Origin: Algoriphagus sp. A40
GTDB lineage: Bacteria > Bacteroidota > Bacteroidia > Cytophagales > Cyclobacteriaceae
Assembly: GCF_002002735.1 (NCBI RefSeq)
Contig: NZ_MUNY01000072.1
Span: 1 to 64,000, forward strand
DNA: 64,000 nt
Direction: 5' to 3'
Part shown: positions 33,738-43,153 of the stretch, in pieces
Layout: each line of letters opens with the position of its first letter
Position numbering within the stretch: the stretch's first letter is position 1
Made by a program: the position numbers and the translations under genes
Notes under the pieces: generated by a model
What the model was told of the DNA's origin: nothing
The model's database searches: none
The model's input: the letters and a program-made list of their open reading frames with translations, nothing else

Positions 33738-34949
33738 ATGAACTTTCCTAAGCAAAAGATTATTCTGGGTGGGCTATATTTATCCACAGTCTTTATCTTT
33801 TCTCAATGTGGAAAAAGTACCCAAACCTCCACTGAGGAGACCCCCATCAGCACAGAAGCATTTGTGCCAAATCCCCAGGTAGTTTCGGAAAAACCAATTG
33901 CAAAACTTGCCATTGGAGATCAGGCGCCGCCATTCAACCTTCCGGATATAGATGGAAAATTCCATAAACTGGAGGATTTTGGTGATGTCGATGTTTTGGT
34001 GGTGAATTTCACTTGTAATCACTGTCCGACTGCACAGGCTTACGAGGATCGCTATATCAACTTGGTAAAAGAATATGAAGGCAAATCAGTGGCCTTCATT
34101 GCCATTTCTACTAACAGCCCAATTGCGGTTTTACCCGAAGAACTTGGCTACACAGACCTTGGTGATTATTATGAAGAAATGAAACTCAGAGCTGTGGATA
34201 AGTCTTACAATTTTCCCTATCTCTACGATGGGGACACCCATGAATTTTCCCTTGCATATGGCCCCACGGCCACACCGCATGTTTTTGTATTTGACAAGGA
34301 AAGAAAATTGAGCTATTCCGGCAGGATCGATGCTAAGGAAAAACCAGGAACCGGAAATGCGGAAGATCTGAGAAACGCAATCGAAGCAACATTGAAAGGA
34401 GAACCTTTACCAGTCGAATCTGCACAAACACCGGCTTTTGGCTGTTCTATGAAATGGGCTTGGAAAAATGAATACACCATCAAAACCAATAAAGAGTGGG
34501 CGGAAAGGGAAGTTACACTCGAAAAGCTCTCTCCTTCAGGTTTGGCTGATTTGTTGAAAAACGATACCGATGAACTTCTTTTGGTAAATTTTTGGGCCAC
34601 CTGGTGCGGACCATGCATTATTGAATATCCTGAATTCGTGACCATGCAGCGTATGTATGGTGAGCGGGATTTTCAATTTGTATCTGTTAGCATGGACACT
34701 CCCGATCAAATTGACAAAGCCTTGAAATTCTTGAAAGGAAAAGTTTCTGCCCTTCCCAACTACCTCATGGACACTGAGGACAAATACGAAGTGATCAAAG
34801 TGGTTGGCAGTGATTGGGACGGAAGCTTACCTATTACTCTTTTGATTGAGCCTGGAGGAAAAGTCGCATACCGCGTTCCGGGGACTATCGATGCTTTAGA
34901 ATTGAAAAAAGCAATTGTGGATCACCCGATGATCGGAAGGTATTATTGA
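33738..34949 (+). CDS. Lipoprotein with two thioredoxin-like domains
   Basis: Protein of 403 residues, lipobox F-I-F-S-Q-C24. First domain (about 55-225) is AhpC/TSA-like with F-T-C93-N-H-C96-P-T. Second (about 255-400) is TlpA/ResA-like with W-A-T-W-C290-G-P-C293. A further Cys236 in G-C-S-M-K-W joins them, a motif common in this redoxin group. A thiol-disulfide relay in the periplasm is inferred. It is in an apparent operon with the Tat-exported oxidoreductase. Confidence 0.85.
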   Translation: MNFPKQKIILGGLYLSTVFIFSQCGKSTQTSTEETPISTEAFVPNPQVVSEKPIAKLAIGDQAPPFNLPDIDGKFHKLEDFGDVDVLVVNFTCNHCPTAQAYEDRYINLVKEYEGKSVAFIAISTNSPIAVLPEELGYTDLGDYYEEMKLRAVDKSYNFPYLYDGDTHEFSLAYGPTATPHVFVFDKERKLSYSGRIDAKEKPGTGNAEDLRNAIEATLKGEPLPVESAQTPAFGCSMKWAWKNEYTIKTNKEWAEREVTLEKLSPSGLADLLKNDTDELLLVNFWATWCGPCIIEYPEFVTMQRMYGERDFQFVSVSMDTPDQIDKALKFLKGKVSALPNYLMDTEDKYEVIKVVGSDWDGSLPITLLIEPGGKVAYRVPGTIDALELKKAIVDHPMIGRYY

Positions 34950-35034
34950 TTTCGGGCTTCAGAGATGAGATTTCACATTCGCGGATCACTGAAAACTGAA
35001 GCTGATCTATTGGAAATAGGATTGGAAACAAGTA

Positions 35035-35048
35035 GATTGTATCCAATC
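35035..35048. promoter_or_regulatory. Operator candidate for the OhrR-like regulator (GATTG-N4-CAATC)
   Basis: Inverted repeat GATTG-TATC-CAATC, 14 bases before the ATG of the MarR/OhrR-like gene. MarR-type regulators bind such palindromes and commonly autoregulate. No published OhrR site was matched exactly. Confidence 0.4.
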
Positions 35049-35061
35049 ATATTTTAATTTT

Positions 35062-35502
35062 ATGGCAAATACAGATTTTCCTTCGATCCGGCTTTCACAA
35101 GCACTTTACACCACATCAAGATTGCTTATCCAACAAATTCAGTCCAAACTGAATGAATTTGGACTGACTTATCCACAGTTTTTGGTGATGTTGATTCTTT
35201 GGGAAAATGACGGGTTGAAAGTTCACCAGTTGGGTGAAAAACTCAGTTTGGATTCCGGTACTCTTACTCCGCTCCTGAAAAAGCTTGAAAGTCAAAACAT
35301 CCTGAAACGAAAACGCGGAGAAGCAGACGAAAGAACCGTGACCATCCATCTGACCTATCCAGGAAAATCACTCCAAGTCAAAACCTTGGAGGCTATCGCC
35401 ATGTTGGAAGAGCAACTGGAAATCCAGCTGGGAAAAGAAACTCAAAAACTTTTACCCGGAATGGAGGACTTTTTAGACAAACTCAAAGCTCTAAAAATTT
35501 AA
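35062..35502 (+). CDS. MarR/OhrR-like regulator without cysteines
   Basis: Protein of 146 residues with MarR fold: L-T-Y-P-Q-F-L-V-M-L-I-L-W-E, D-S-G-T-L-T-P-L-L-K-K-L-E-S recognition helix, R-K-R-G-E-A-D-E-R-T-V wing. The layout before helix 1 (L-S-Q-A-L-Y-T-T-S-R) aligns with OhrR L-C-F-x-L-Y-x-x-S-R, but the peroxide-sensing cysteine is replaced by serine and no cysteine exists anywhere in the protein. It is one base upstream of ohr, so it surely relates to that gene, yet cannot sense peroxide by the usual thiol chemistry. Confidence 0.85.
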   Translation: MANTDFPSIRLSQALYTTSRLLIQQIQSKLNEFGLTYPQFLVMLILWENDGLKVHQLGEKLSLDSGTLTPLLKKLESQNILKRKRGEADERTVTIHLTYPGKSLQVKTLEAIAMLEEQLEIQLGKETQKLLPGMEDFLDKLKALKI

Positions 35503-35503
35503 A

Positions 35504-35926
35504 ATGGAAAAACTGATCGTAGACTACACAGCGGTGGCTGTCAACACCGGGGGAAGAAAAGGACATGTACGGACCGATGACGGAATCCTTGATTTTGATG
35601 TGGCCATGCCCAAAGAAATCGGTGGCGAAGGTGGCAAAACCAATCCGGAACAGCTTTTTGCGGCGGCCTTTGCAACTTGCTTTGGTGGGGCATTGGCTTC
35701 TGTTGCCGGTAAAACCAGCCTGCGAGATTCTGAGATTAAGGTGAAAGTCCACTTGGGACACTTCGGCCCAAAAAGCTTCGGAATCGCCGCAGATATCGAA
35801 ATAAAAATCCCTCAGGCGGAATCCCTTGAACATGCCCAGCAATTGGCCGACTTAGCACATCAAAATTGCCTGATCTCCAATGCGACAAGGGGAAATATAG
35901 AGGTGAATGTGAAGGCGGTAGAGTGA
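35504..35926 (+). CDS. ohr: Organic hydroperoxide resistance protein Ohr
   Basis: OsmC/Ohr-family thiol peroxidase of 140 residues. Peroxidatic Cys59 is in A-T-C-F-G-G-A and resolving Cys122 in H-Q-N-C-L-I-S-N-A-T-R, the two-cysteine pattern that separates Ohr from OsmC. N-terminal Y-T-A-V-A-V-N-T-G-G-R-K-G-H is normal. It reduces lipid and alkyl hydroperoxides. The gene starts 1 base after the regulator stop, so they form an operon. Confidence 0.95.
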   Translation: MEKLIVDYTAVAVNTGGRKGHVRTDDGILDFDVAMPKEIGGEGGKTNPEQLFAAAFATCFGGALASVAGKTSLRDSEIKVKVHLGHFGPKSFGIAADIEIKIPQAESLEHAQQLADLAHQNCLISNATRGNIEVNVKAVE

Positions 35927-35962
35927 GTTGTTACAGTGGATAATTTTTTCTACTTTCAAACT

Positions 35963-36160
35963 ATGTCAGACTTCGAAATCATATTGAAATTCCAATCACT
36001 ACCGGAAGAGATGAAAAAGAAGGTATTGAAATTTATGGAATCTCTTCAACCTACTTTCAAAAGTCCTCCCAAAAAAAGGAAAGCCGGTTTGGCAAGTGGA
36101 AAAATCAAGATCAAACCTGGCTTTGATGACCCAATTGCCGATTTTGCTGACTATTCATGA
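35963..36160 (+). CDS. DUF2281/VapB-like antitoxin
   Basis: Protein of 65 residues from the ATG at 35963 (an in-frame GTG at 35936 is less likely). Pattern S-D-F-E-I-I-L-K-F-Q-S-L-P-E-E-M-K-K-K-V-L-K-F-M-E-S-L resembles DUF2281 antitoxins; the Lys/Pro-rich end (K-S-P-P-K-K-R-K-A-G and G-F-D-D-P-I-A-D-F) would wrap the toxin. Its stop overlaps the toxin start by 4 bases. Confidence 0.75.
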   Translation: MSDFEIILKFQSLPEEMKKKVLKFMESLQPTFKSPPKKRKAGLASGKIKIKPGFDDPIADFADYS

Positions 36161-36540
36161 ATTTTTTGATAGATACACATGCTTTGCTTTGGTTCTTATC
36201 AAACGACCCCCTTCTTCCTATCAAAACCAAGAATTTGATAGAGACCTCAGAAGTCTGCTTAGTTAGTGTAGCTACTATTTGGGAGATTGGAATCAAGGAA
36301 TCTTCTGGAAAACTTGAATTAGAATTTGGATTTGAAAGACTTATTGAAATTATCAAAGAAAGCGGCTTCACAATTTTACCTATCACTTTAGATCATGTGT
36401 CTAAAAATCACACTTTGGAGTATTACCATAGGGATCCTTTTGATAGAATTTTGATAGCTCAGGCTATTTGTGAAAACTTGGTATTAATCTCAAAAGATTC
36501 TGAATTTCAAAATTATGGCGTGCCCGTGGTTTGGAATTGA
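36157..36540 (+). CDS. PIN-domain toxin, VapC-like
   Basis: Protein of 127 residues with the PIN-domain ribonuclease fold. Acidic residues: Asp6 in L-I-D-T-H-A-L, Glu43 in A-T-I-W-E-I-G-I-K, and Asp/Arg in H-R-D-P-F-D-R-I-L-I-A-Q with a final D-S-E-F. The H-A-L-L-W start places it in the Sll0205-like PIN group. It would cleave RNA when freed from its antitoxin. Lower GC than neighbouring genes hints at mobility. Confidence 0.9.
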   Translation: MNFLIDTHALLWFLSNDPLLPIKTKNLIETSEVCLVSVATIWEIGIKESSGKLELEFGFERLIEIIKESGFTILPITLDHVSKNHTLEYYHRDPFDRILIAQAICENLVLISKDSEFQNYGVPVVWN

Positions 36541-36582
36541 AAAATTTTTAGGCTTTAATTAGATTAAGGACCCAGCAAAAGA

Positions 36583-36628
36583 CAAGCTATAGCTTGCTTC
36601 ATTTCATTTTTTGGAAAGCTATAGCTTT
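36583..36628. repeat. Two AGCTATAGCT palindromes
   Basis: Perfect 14-base palindromes lie at 36583-36596 (CAAGCTATAGCTTG) and 36615-36628 (AAAGCTATAGCTTT), sharing a 10-base core, in the gap after the PIN gene. GCAAAA/TTTTGC flanks hint at a larger fold. Followed at 36651-36665 by copy 2 of the AAAAGTCTGACTTTT hairpin. Possible terminator/repeat cluster; no function is shown. Confidence 0.5.
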
Positions 36629-36730
36629 ACATTTTTTGCTTGGTTTACCTAAAAGTCTGACTTTTCCCCGATCGGTAAGTCACAAAAATCCAAAACCGCT
36701 TATCTTCCCAGCAAGACCACCCTATCCCTT

Positions 36731-39265
36731 ATGAAAAAAACTTTACTCTCATTTGCCCTCGCAGTCACAATCGCACTGGGTGCTTTCGCCCAGATTCAGA
36801 CACCTGAACAGTTTTTGGGCTACAAGCCCGGAGATCGATTCACTCCCCATCACAGAATGGTCGATTACTTCGAGCATGTCGCTGCCCAAAACCCGAATAT
36901 CAAACTGATCCAATACGGGGAAACCAACGAAAAACGCCCATTGATCATCGCCGTCCTCTCCAGCCCTGAGAACATGGCTAAGTTGGAACAAATCCGTACC
37001 GACAACCTCAAGCGGGCGGGTTTGGTGGAAGGGAATCCTTCGACCGAAATTCCTATCAACTGGATGTCTTTCAATGTCCACGGCAACGAATCTGTAGGTA
37101 TGGAAGCTGCGATTTCCTCTTTCTATACCCTTGCTGATCCAAACAATGCCAAATCACAGGAATGGCTGAAAAACCAGGTGGTAATCATTGATCCCTGCAT
37201 CAACCCTGACGGACGGGATCGCTATTCCAACTGGTATAACCAAAAGATGAATACCACGCTCCAGCCAGACCTTCAGTCTCAGGAGCACAACGAACCTTGG
37301 CCAGGAGGTCGTGCCAACCATTATTTGTTTGATCTGAACCGGGATTGGGCTTGGCAGGTGCAGGTGGAATCCCAGCAGCGATTGAAAGTGTACCAACAAT
37401 GGATGCCTCAATTGCACCTGGACTTTCACGAACAGGGAATTGACCAACCTTTTTACATGGCTCCAGCAGCTGAGCCTTTGCATGAGCAATTGACTCCTTT
37501 CCAGCATGAGTTTCAGGATATTTTCGGGAAAAATACCGCCAAATACTTTGACCAGATGGGCAGGTTCTACTTTACCAAAGAGCGATTTGACTTGCTTTAT
37601 CCATCCTATGGGGACACTTATCCGATGTACAACGGTGCAATCGGGATGACCATCGAGCAGGGTGGCGGCGGACGCGGTGGAATTGGCGGCTATAATTCTG
37701 TAGGTGATACGGTGACCTTGAGCAGCCGGATTGCCGGACATTATACTGCTGCCATGTCAGCGGCAGAGGTGACCAGCCAAAACGCCAAAAGATTGGTGGA
37801 TGAGTTTGCCACTTACTTCAAGTCCAACTCCTCCAATCCCAAGGGACAATACAAAAGCTTTGTCATCAAAGGGGGAAGCAATCCTGCTCAGGTGGCCAAA
37901 TTGCTTGAACTTCTGGACAAAAACGGAATAAAATACGGCAAAGCTGGATCAAAATCTGGTCTAAAGGGGTTTGAATACCAAACTGGAAAATCCGAGGTGG
38001 CTTTTTCTACCTCCGACAAGGACATCGTGATCAATGCCTATCAGCCGAAGTCTGTCCTGGCGCAGGTTCTTTTTGAACCTAATCCCAAATTGAACGACTC
38101 CATCACCTATGACATCACCAGTTGGGCCATGCCTTATGCTTATGGACTTCAAGGTTATGCCTTGGAATCAAAGCTGGATGCTTCCGGTGAATATGAAAAA
38201 CCAGCTTTTAGCCCAAATCAGGCAGGAGCAACGCCAGTCGCCTATCTCGCCAACTGGCAAGGAACACGGGATGCGGCATTTTTGGCAGCACTCCTCAATC
38301 AAAAGATCCGAGTGAAATATGCCGAATATTCCTTTGTAGTTGAGGGAAAAAGCTTTCCAGCAGGTTCATTGATCATCACCAAAGGTGGAAATGAGTATGT
38401 GCCTGATTTTGACAAAAAAGTAACTGACACAGCCAACAAATTCGGAGTGATCCTAGCCACTACACAAACAGGATATGTAGATAAAGGGAAAGATTTCGGT
38501 TCGCCAAATATCAAAGTGATCAAAGCACCAAAAGTGGCTTTGATTGGCGGTAACGGCACTTCTTCCCTGAGCTTTGGGGAAATCTGGCACTTCTTTGAGC
38601 AGGAACTTAACTTCCCGATTGTTAATCTGGATGCCCAGGCTATGGGAAATTATGACCTAAGCAAATACGATGTGATCATCTTACCCTCAACTTTTGGCTC
38701 GGCCCTGAATACAAATGCCCAGCAAAAAGTTACCGATTGGGTGAAGGCTGGAGGTAAACTGATTGCGATAGATGCCGCACTGAATCTGTTTGTTAACAAG
38801 GAAGGATTCGCATTGAAGAATTTTGACACAGAAGAAGAGAAAAAGGCAGCCGAAAAAGCTGCTGCTGACCTTTCCAAACAGGAACGATTGGAGCCTTATA
38901 CCGAAGGAGAAAGATTGGAAATTGCTTCTGGAACTGCAGGCGCGATCTATGAAATCAAAATGGACGAAACTCACCCGCTTGGATATGGTACCGGGGGCAA
39001 ATTCTATTCCCTGAAAAACAACTCCAATCGCTTCTCTTACCTCTCGGGAGGAGCAAACGCCGGAGTTATTGCATCCAATGACGCCTATCGGACAGGTTAT
39101 ATTGGATACAAAATCAAATCCAAAATGGGTGAATCTCTCGCCATCGGAGCGGAAAGGCAGGGTAGAGGTCAGATCGTTTACTTTGTAGACAACCCGATTT
39201 TCAGAGGTTTCTGGGAAAGCGGAAAACTTGTCCTGAGCAACGCAGTCTTTTTGGTAGGCCAATAG
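36731..39265 (+). CDS. Secreted M14-family zinc carboxypeptidase
   Basis: Protein of 844 residues with signal peptide ending L-G-A-F-A-Q. The peptidase domain (about 40-350) has the zinc ligands H117-x-x-E120 in N-V-H-G-N-E and His233 in L-H-L-D-F-H-E-Q. Additional domains fill the C-terminal 450 residues. The G-G-N-G-T-S-S-L-S-F-G region (about 605) looks like a class I glutamine amidotransferase-like fold. It is monocistronic between strong signals. Likely a broad envelope or extracellular peptidase. Confidence 0.88.
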   Translation: MKKTLLSFALAVTIALGAFAQIQTPEQFLGYKPGDRFTPHHRMVDYFEHVAAQNPNIKLIQYGETNEKRPLIIAVLSSPENMAKLEQIRTDNLKRAGLVEGNPSTEIPINWMSFNVHGNESVGMEAAISSFYTLADPNNAKSQEWLKNQVVIIDPCINPDGRDRYSNWYNQKMNTTLQPDLQSQEHNEPWPGGRANHYLFDLNRDWAWQVQVESQQRLKVYQQWMPQLHLDFHEQGIDQPFYMAPAAEPLHEQLTPFQHEFQDIFGKNTAKYFDQMGRFYFTKERFDLLYPSYGDTYPMYNGAIGMTIEQGGGGRGGIGGYNSVGDTVTLSSRIAGHYTAAMSAAEVTSQNAKRLVDEFATYFKSNSSNPKGQYKSFVIKGGSNPAQVAKLLELLDKNGIKYGKAGSKSGLKGFEYQTGKSEVAFSTSDKDIVINAYQPKSVLAQVLFEPNPKLNDSITYDITSWAMPYAYGLQGYALESKLDASGEYEKPAFSPNQAGATPVAYLANWQGTRDAAFLAALLNQKIRVKYAEYSFVVEGKSFPAGSLIITKGGNEYVPDFDKKVTDTANKFGVILATTQTGYVDKGKDFGSPNIKVIKAPKVALIGGNGTSSLSFGEIWHFFEQELNFPIVNLDAQAMGNYDLSKYDVIILPSTFGSALNTNAQQKVTDWVKAGGKLIAIDAALNLFVNKEGFALKNFDTEEEKKAAEKAAADLSKQERLEPYTEGERLEIASGTAGAIYEIKMDETHPLGYGTGGKFYSLKNNSNRFSYLSGGANAGVIASNDAYRTGYIGYKIKSKMGESLAIGAERQGRGQIVYFVDNPIFRGFWESGKLVLSNAVFLVGQ

Positions 39266-39289
39266 ACAATCCAACACCAATTTTACAAC

Positions 39290-39320
39290 AAGCCGGTTGC
39301 TTTTCAGCAACCGGCTTTTT
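39290..39320 (+). terminator. Rho-independent terminator after the M14 peptidase
   Basis: Arms AAGCCGGTTGC (39290-39300) and GCAACCGGCTT (39307-39317) pair perfectly across a 6-base loop, followed by T residues. Confidence 0.9.
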
Positions 39321-39466
39321 AACGTAATCGACCCTAGCTTGCTCCCAGCGCTTTTCCCATGATTCCAAAAGCATTTTTTCTGATTCAATATTTGGTTATC
39401 TTTTTCAAAAGTTTTGGATAAACACTGTCCGGCCTCACTTTTCGAAATTGGATTTTGAAAAATAGA

Positions 39467-42400
39467 ATGAAAAACGCCCTTGCCATTTGGGGATTTGCTT
39501 TTTTGCTTTTTGCCTGCACTGAGGACAAAAATCCTGAAAATACTTTTGGGCATTTACCTTCTTCTCCACCGGAGGTAAGAGTTCTTTCGGATCTTCCAGA
39601 TTCAATACAGCCTAAAACCATCAGTCTAAAATCCCTTCCTCCACCCAGGGTAGTCCAAGTTCCGGCACAGGATGCTGGCAGTTATTCTTACCAGGATGAT
39701 AACGGAGAGACTCAAACCATTTCACTTCTTGCCCCTGAAAAACAAGATCTCCTGGTTCTGAGAAACGAAAGCGGAGAAATCATTAAAGACACCAATGGCA
39801 ACCCCTACCTCCTCGGTGAGGGCGGGCTTTCTCAGTTCAAAACCTACTCCACAGATGACGGTTTGGCTCTGGATGCTGTCAATTGTGCCATTTTGGACAG
39901 CAGAGGACATCTTTGGTTTGGCACCAACGGCGGAGGAGTCAGCCGATACGACGGAAGCACCTTTACCAATTATACCTCCTCTCAAGGCCTGGCTGGAAAC
40001 ATCCTTAGAAGTATGCTGGAAGACAGCAAAGGCAATATTTGGTTTGGGACGATCAGTGGAGTCAGCAAGTTTGACGGTTACACGTTTACCAATTACACCC
40101 ACGAGGATGGCCTGGCTGATGATGTGGTTTTTAGCATTTTGGAAGACCGCAGCGGGAATTTATGGTTTGGAACAGGCGGGGGTGGGTTAAGTAAGTTTGA
40201 TGGGGAAACATTTACCACCTATACCACAGAAGACGGTTTGGCTGACAATTTTGTACTGAGCCTTTTGGAAGATCGGGAAGGCAACCTTTTCATAGGTACT
40301 TATGGAGGTGGCTTCAGCAAATATGATGGAAAGACATTTCGGAACTTTACCGAGCAAGACGGACTGCCCAGCAATCGGGTAAGGACTTTTACCCTCAGTG
40401 CTTCCGGAAAAATCTGGATCGGTACCATCGGAGGTGGTGCGAGCCTATTTGACGGACAATCTTTTACTACCTACACCATCGAGGACGGTCTGGCAGGTGA
40501 TGTGGTACGGACCATTTTGGAGGATTTACAAGGCAATACCTGGTTTGCTACCGAAACCGGAATCAGCAGATTTGACGGGGAAAAATTCACCACCTATACC
40601 CGAAATCTGGGAATGCCGGCCAATTCCGTCCTGGCCGCTGTCAAAGATTCTTCAGGAAAACTCTGGTTTTGTACGGACGGCGGTGGGGTGACCCGATTTG
40701 AAGGAAGCAGCTTTACCAATTTTTCAGTAGCTCAAGGCCTCGGAAACAACATCGTGCTCAGCACCTTGGAGGACCGGGATGGCAACCTTTGGTTTGGAAC
40801 TGCCGGCGGTGGAGTGAGCAGGTTTGACGGAAAAAGCTTTGTCACCTACACCCTTTCTCAGGGATTGGGAGGGGAAATTGTCTTTAGCATGATTCAGGAT
40901 CGGTCTGGTAACTTCTGGTTTGGAACCGGAGGCGGGGTGAGTAAGTTTGACGGGAAGTCCTTTACCACCTTCACCACTGCCCAGACTCTGGGGACCAATG
41001 AAATCTATTCCATTGCCGAGGATCATTTGGGTAACCTTTGGTTTGGAAGCGAAGGCGGAGGATTGAGCAAATTTGACGGAGAAAACTTCACCAAATACAC
41101 CTCCGACCAAGGTCTAGCAGGCAATATCATTCTGAGCATTTTTGAAGACTCTGAAAATCAGCTTTGGATCGGAGCCGTAGACGGTGGCATCAGCCTGTTT
41201 GACGGCAAAAAATTCACCAACCTGACAGCTGCTCAGGGTTTGGTGGATAATTCGGTCATCAAGATCAAAGAGGATCAGGAAAAGAACATCTGGATCGGAA
41301 CCGAACAGGGCTTGTCCTTTTTGAGCCGCCAAGAGCGTAGCAAGATCGGAAAGACAGACTCCGCCCGGCTCACTATCCAATCTTTTGGAACGCAAGACGG
41401 ACTTCCTGATAATCTGATCCAGCAGATCGTCCCCATGGACAACGGGAAAATCGCAGTAGGTACCAATCTGGGATTTGCGTTTTTCGATCCACCAAAGGGC
41501 GACTTGGCATTTACAAAACTGGAAAACCTAGAGATTTTCAACTCCAATACTGGCTATCCGGTCAAAGACCTCACTGACGGGCAAAACGGGATGTATCAGG
41601 ACAGCCGGGGAATTCTCTGGGCCGGAACAGGAAGTAACAAAACCGCCCTGGTTCGCTTCGATTACCGGGAACTTGCCCGAAACCAAAATGCTCCAAAAAT
41701 TTTCCTCAAACAAATCAGGATAAATGAAGAAGTCATTCCTTGGCATACGCTGGCAGAAAATTCGAATTCGGAGGCCATTTCCTCCGATGAATTGAACAAT
41801 TTTGGAAAAGAGCTTATTCCGGAGGAAAGAGATTCCCTGAAAAAGAGATTTAAGGGAATTTCATTTGAAGGAGTTTCTCCTTTTTACGCTTTCCCAGAAA
41901 ACCTAGTTCTTCCTTACCGACATAATCACATCAACATTGATTTCGGATCCGATGAACTGGCAAAACCCTATTTGGTAGAGTATCAATATATTCTTCAGGG
42001 ATACGATGAGGAATGGAGCCCAGTGCTGAAAAAAACCAGTGCCACATTTGGCAATATCAGGGAGGGAGACTATACCTTTTTGGTCAAAGCCAGATTTACA
42101 GGGCCTTCAAATGCTCAGGCCGGCGGTTGGACTGAGCCCCTTTCTTACAATTTTTCTGTAAGGCCCCCTCTCTACCGAACCTGGTGGGCCTTTGCATTTT
42201 ATACCCTGTTGTTCCTTTCACTCGCTTATCCTGTCCATAGATACCAACGCAACAAAGCCATTCAGGCAGAGCAGGAAAAAGCTAGGGAAAGAGAGTTGGA
42301 ACAGGCTCGGGAAATCGAAAAAGCCTATACCAAACTTGAGGCAGCCCACGAAAACCTGAAGTCCACCCAAAATCAACTTATCCAGCAGGAAAAACTGGCT

Positions 42401-43153
42401 TCATTGGGCCAATTGACCGCAGGCATCGCCCACGAGATCAAAAACCCACTCAACTTTGTAAACAACTTCTCCGGATTGAGTTTGGAATTTCTCGATGAGG
42501 TAGAGGAAGAGTTGGAAAAAATGGAAGAAAGCGATGTCTTGGCAAATGTCAAAGACCTGCTCTCCGATATCAAAGTTAACCTAACCAAAATCAAGCACCA
42601 CGGTGGGCGCGCCGACGGCATTGTCAAATCCATGTTGATGCATTCCAGAGGAGGCAGTGGAGCAATGGAACCTGCTGACCTGAACGAGGTGATCAAAGAG
42701 TACGTCAATCTATCTTTCCACGGCATGCGGGCCAACAAAAACCCGATCAATGTGGATATGGTGCTCAATTTGGATGAAACCCTTCCAAAAATCCCCCTCA
42801 ACACCGAGGATTTTAGCCGGGTAATCTTGAACCTGACCAAAAACGCCTTCGATGCCATGCGTGAAAAAATCAACAAGGTCGGTCCGGACTACAAGGCCAA
42901 GTTGGAAGTACGGACAAAAGACCTAGGCAATGCCATCCTCATCGAAGTCGAGGACAATGGTCCCGGTGTACCGGATGAAATCAAAGACAAACTGTTGATG
43001 CCATTCTTTACCACCAAAAAAGGAACAGAAGGCACCGGTCTCGGCCTGAGTATCACACACGACATCATCAAGGCCCATAACGGGTCCCTGGACATCACCA
43101 CAGTGGTAGGCGAATGGACCAAATTTAGCATTACGATCCCTAAATCTTCCTGA
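39467..43153 (+). CDS. Two-component-propeller histidine kinase, lipoprotein type (kinase 1)
   Basis: 1228 residues from the ATG at 39467; a TTG 4 codons earlier is less likely. It starts with a lipobox (L-L-F-A-C). A 14-copy propeller follows, each blade ending like L-W-F-G-T-x-G-G-G-V-S-x-F-D-G, enough for two seven-bladed propellers. Then come a Y_Y_Y-like domain (about 825-900), a transmembrane segment (about 905-925), a coiled coil, HisKA with His989 in A-H-E-I-K-N-P-L-N-F, and HATPase (N-box N-A-F-D-A-M-R, G-boxes). It senses in the periplasm and signals inside. No receiver domain; its response regulator is elsewhere. First of four kinases in a row. Confidence 0.92.
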   Translation: MKNALAIWGFAFLLFACTEDKNPENTFGHLPSSPPEVRVLSDLPDSIQPKTISLKSLPPPRVVQVPAQDAGSYSYQDDNGETQTISLLAPEKQDLLVLRNESGEIIKDTNGNPYLLGEGGLSQFKTYSTDDGLALDAVNCAILDSRGHLWFGTNGGGVSRYDGSTFTNYTSSQGLAGNILRSMLEDSKGNIWFGTISGVSKFDGYTFTNYTHEDGLADDVVFSILEDRSGNLWFGTGGGGLSKFDGETFTTYTTEDGLADNFVLSLLEDREGNLFIGTYGGGFSKYDGKTFRNFTEQDGLPSNRVRTFTLSASGKIWIGTIGGGASLFDGQSFTTYTIEDGLAGDVVRTILEDLQGNTWFATETGISRFDGEKFTTYTRNLGMPANSVLAAVKDSSGKLWFCTDGGGVTRFEGSSFTNFSVAQGLGNNIVLSTLEDRDGNLWFGTAGGGVSRFDGKSFVTYTLSQGLGGEIVFSMIQDRSGNFWFGTGGGVSKFDGKSFTTFTTAQTLGTNEIYSIAEDHLGNLWFGSEGGGLSKFDGENFTKYTSDQGLAGNIILSIFEDSENQLWIGAVDGGISLFDGKKFTNLTAAQGLVDNSVIKIKEDQEKNIWIGTEQGLSFLSRQERSKIGKTDSARLTIQSFGTQDGLPDNLIQQIVPMDNGKIAVGTNLGFAFFDPPKGDLAFTKLENLEIFNSNTGYPVKDLTDGQNGMYQDSRGILWAGTGSNKTALVRFDYRELARNQNAPKIFLKQIRINEEVIPWHTLAENSNSEAISSDELNNFGKELIPEERDSLKKRFKGISFEGVSPFYAFPENLVLPYRHNHINIDFGSDELAKPYLVEYQYILQGYDEEWSPVLKKTSATFGNIREGDYTFLVKARFTGPSNAQAGGWTEPLSYNFSVRPPLYRTWWAFAFYTLLFLSLAYPVHRYQRNKAIQAEQEKARERELEQAREIEKAYTKLEAAHENLKSTQNQLIQQEKLASLGQLTAGIAHEIKNPLNFVNNFSGLSLEFLDEVEEELEKMEESDVLANVKDLLSDIKVNLTKIKHHGGRADGIVKSMLMHSRGGSGAMEPADLNEVIKEYVNLSFHGMRANKNPINVDMVLNLDETLPKIPLNTEDFSRVILNLTKNAFDAMREKINKVGPDYKAKLEVRTKDLGNAILIEVEDNGPGVPDEIKDKLLMPFFTTKKGTEGTGLGLSITHDIIKAHNGSLDITTVVGEWTKFSITIPKSS

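Noticed and set aside
38687..39553. Antisense open frame (288 codons) across the M14 gene end and the next promoter
   Set aside because: It crosses a strong terminator and the start of kinase 1; no homology visible.
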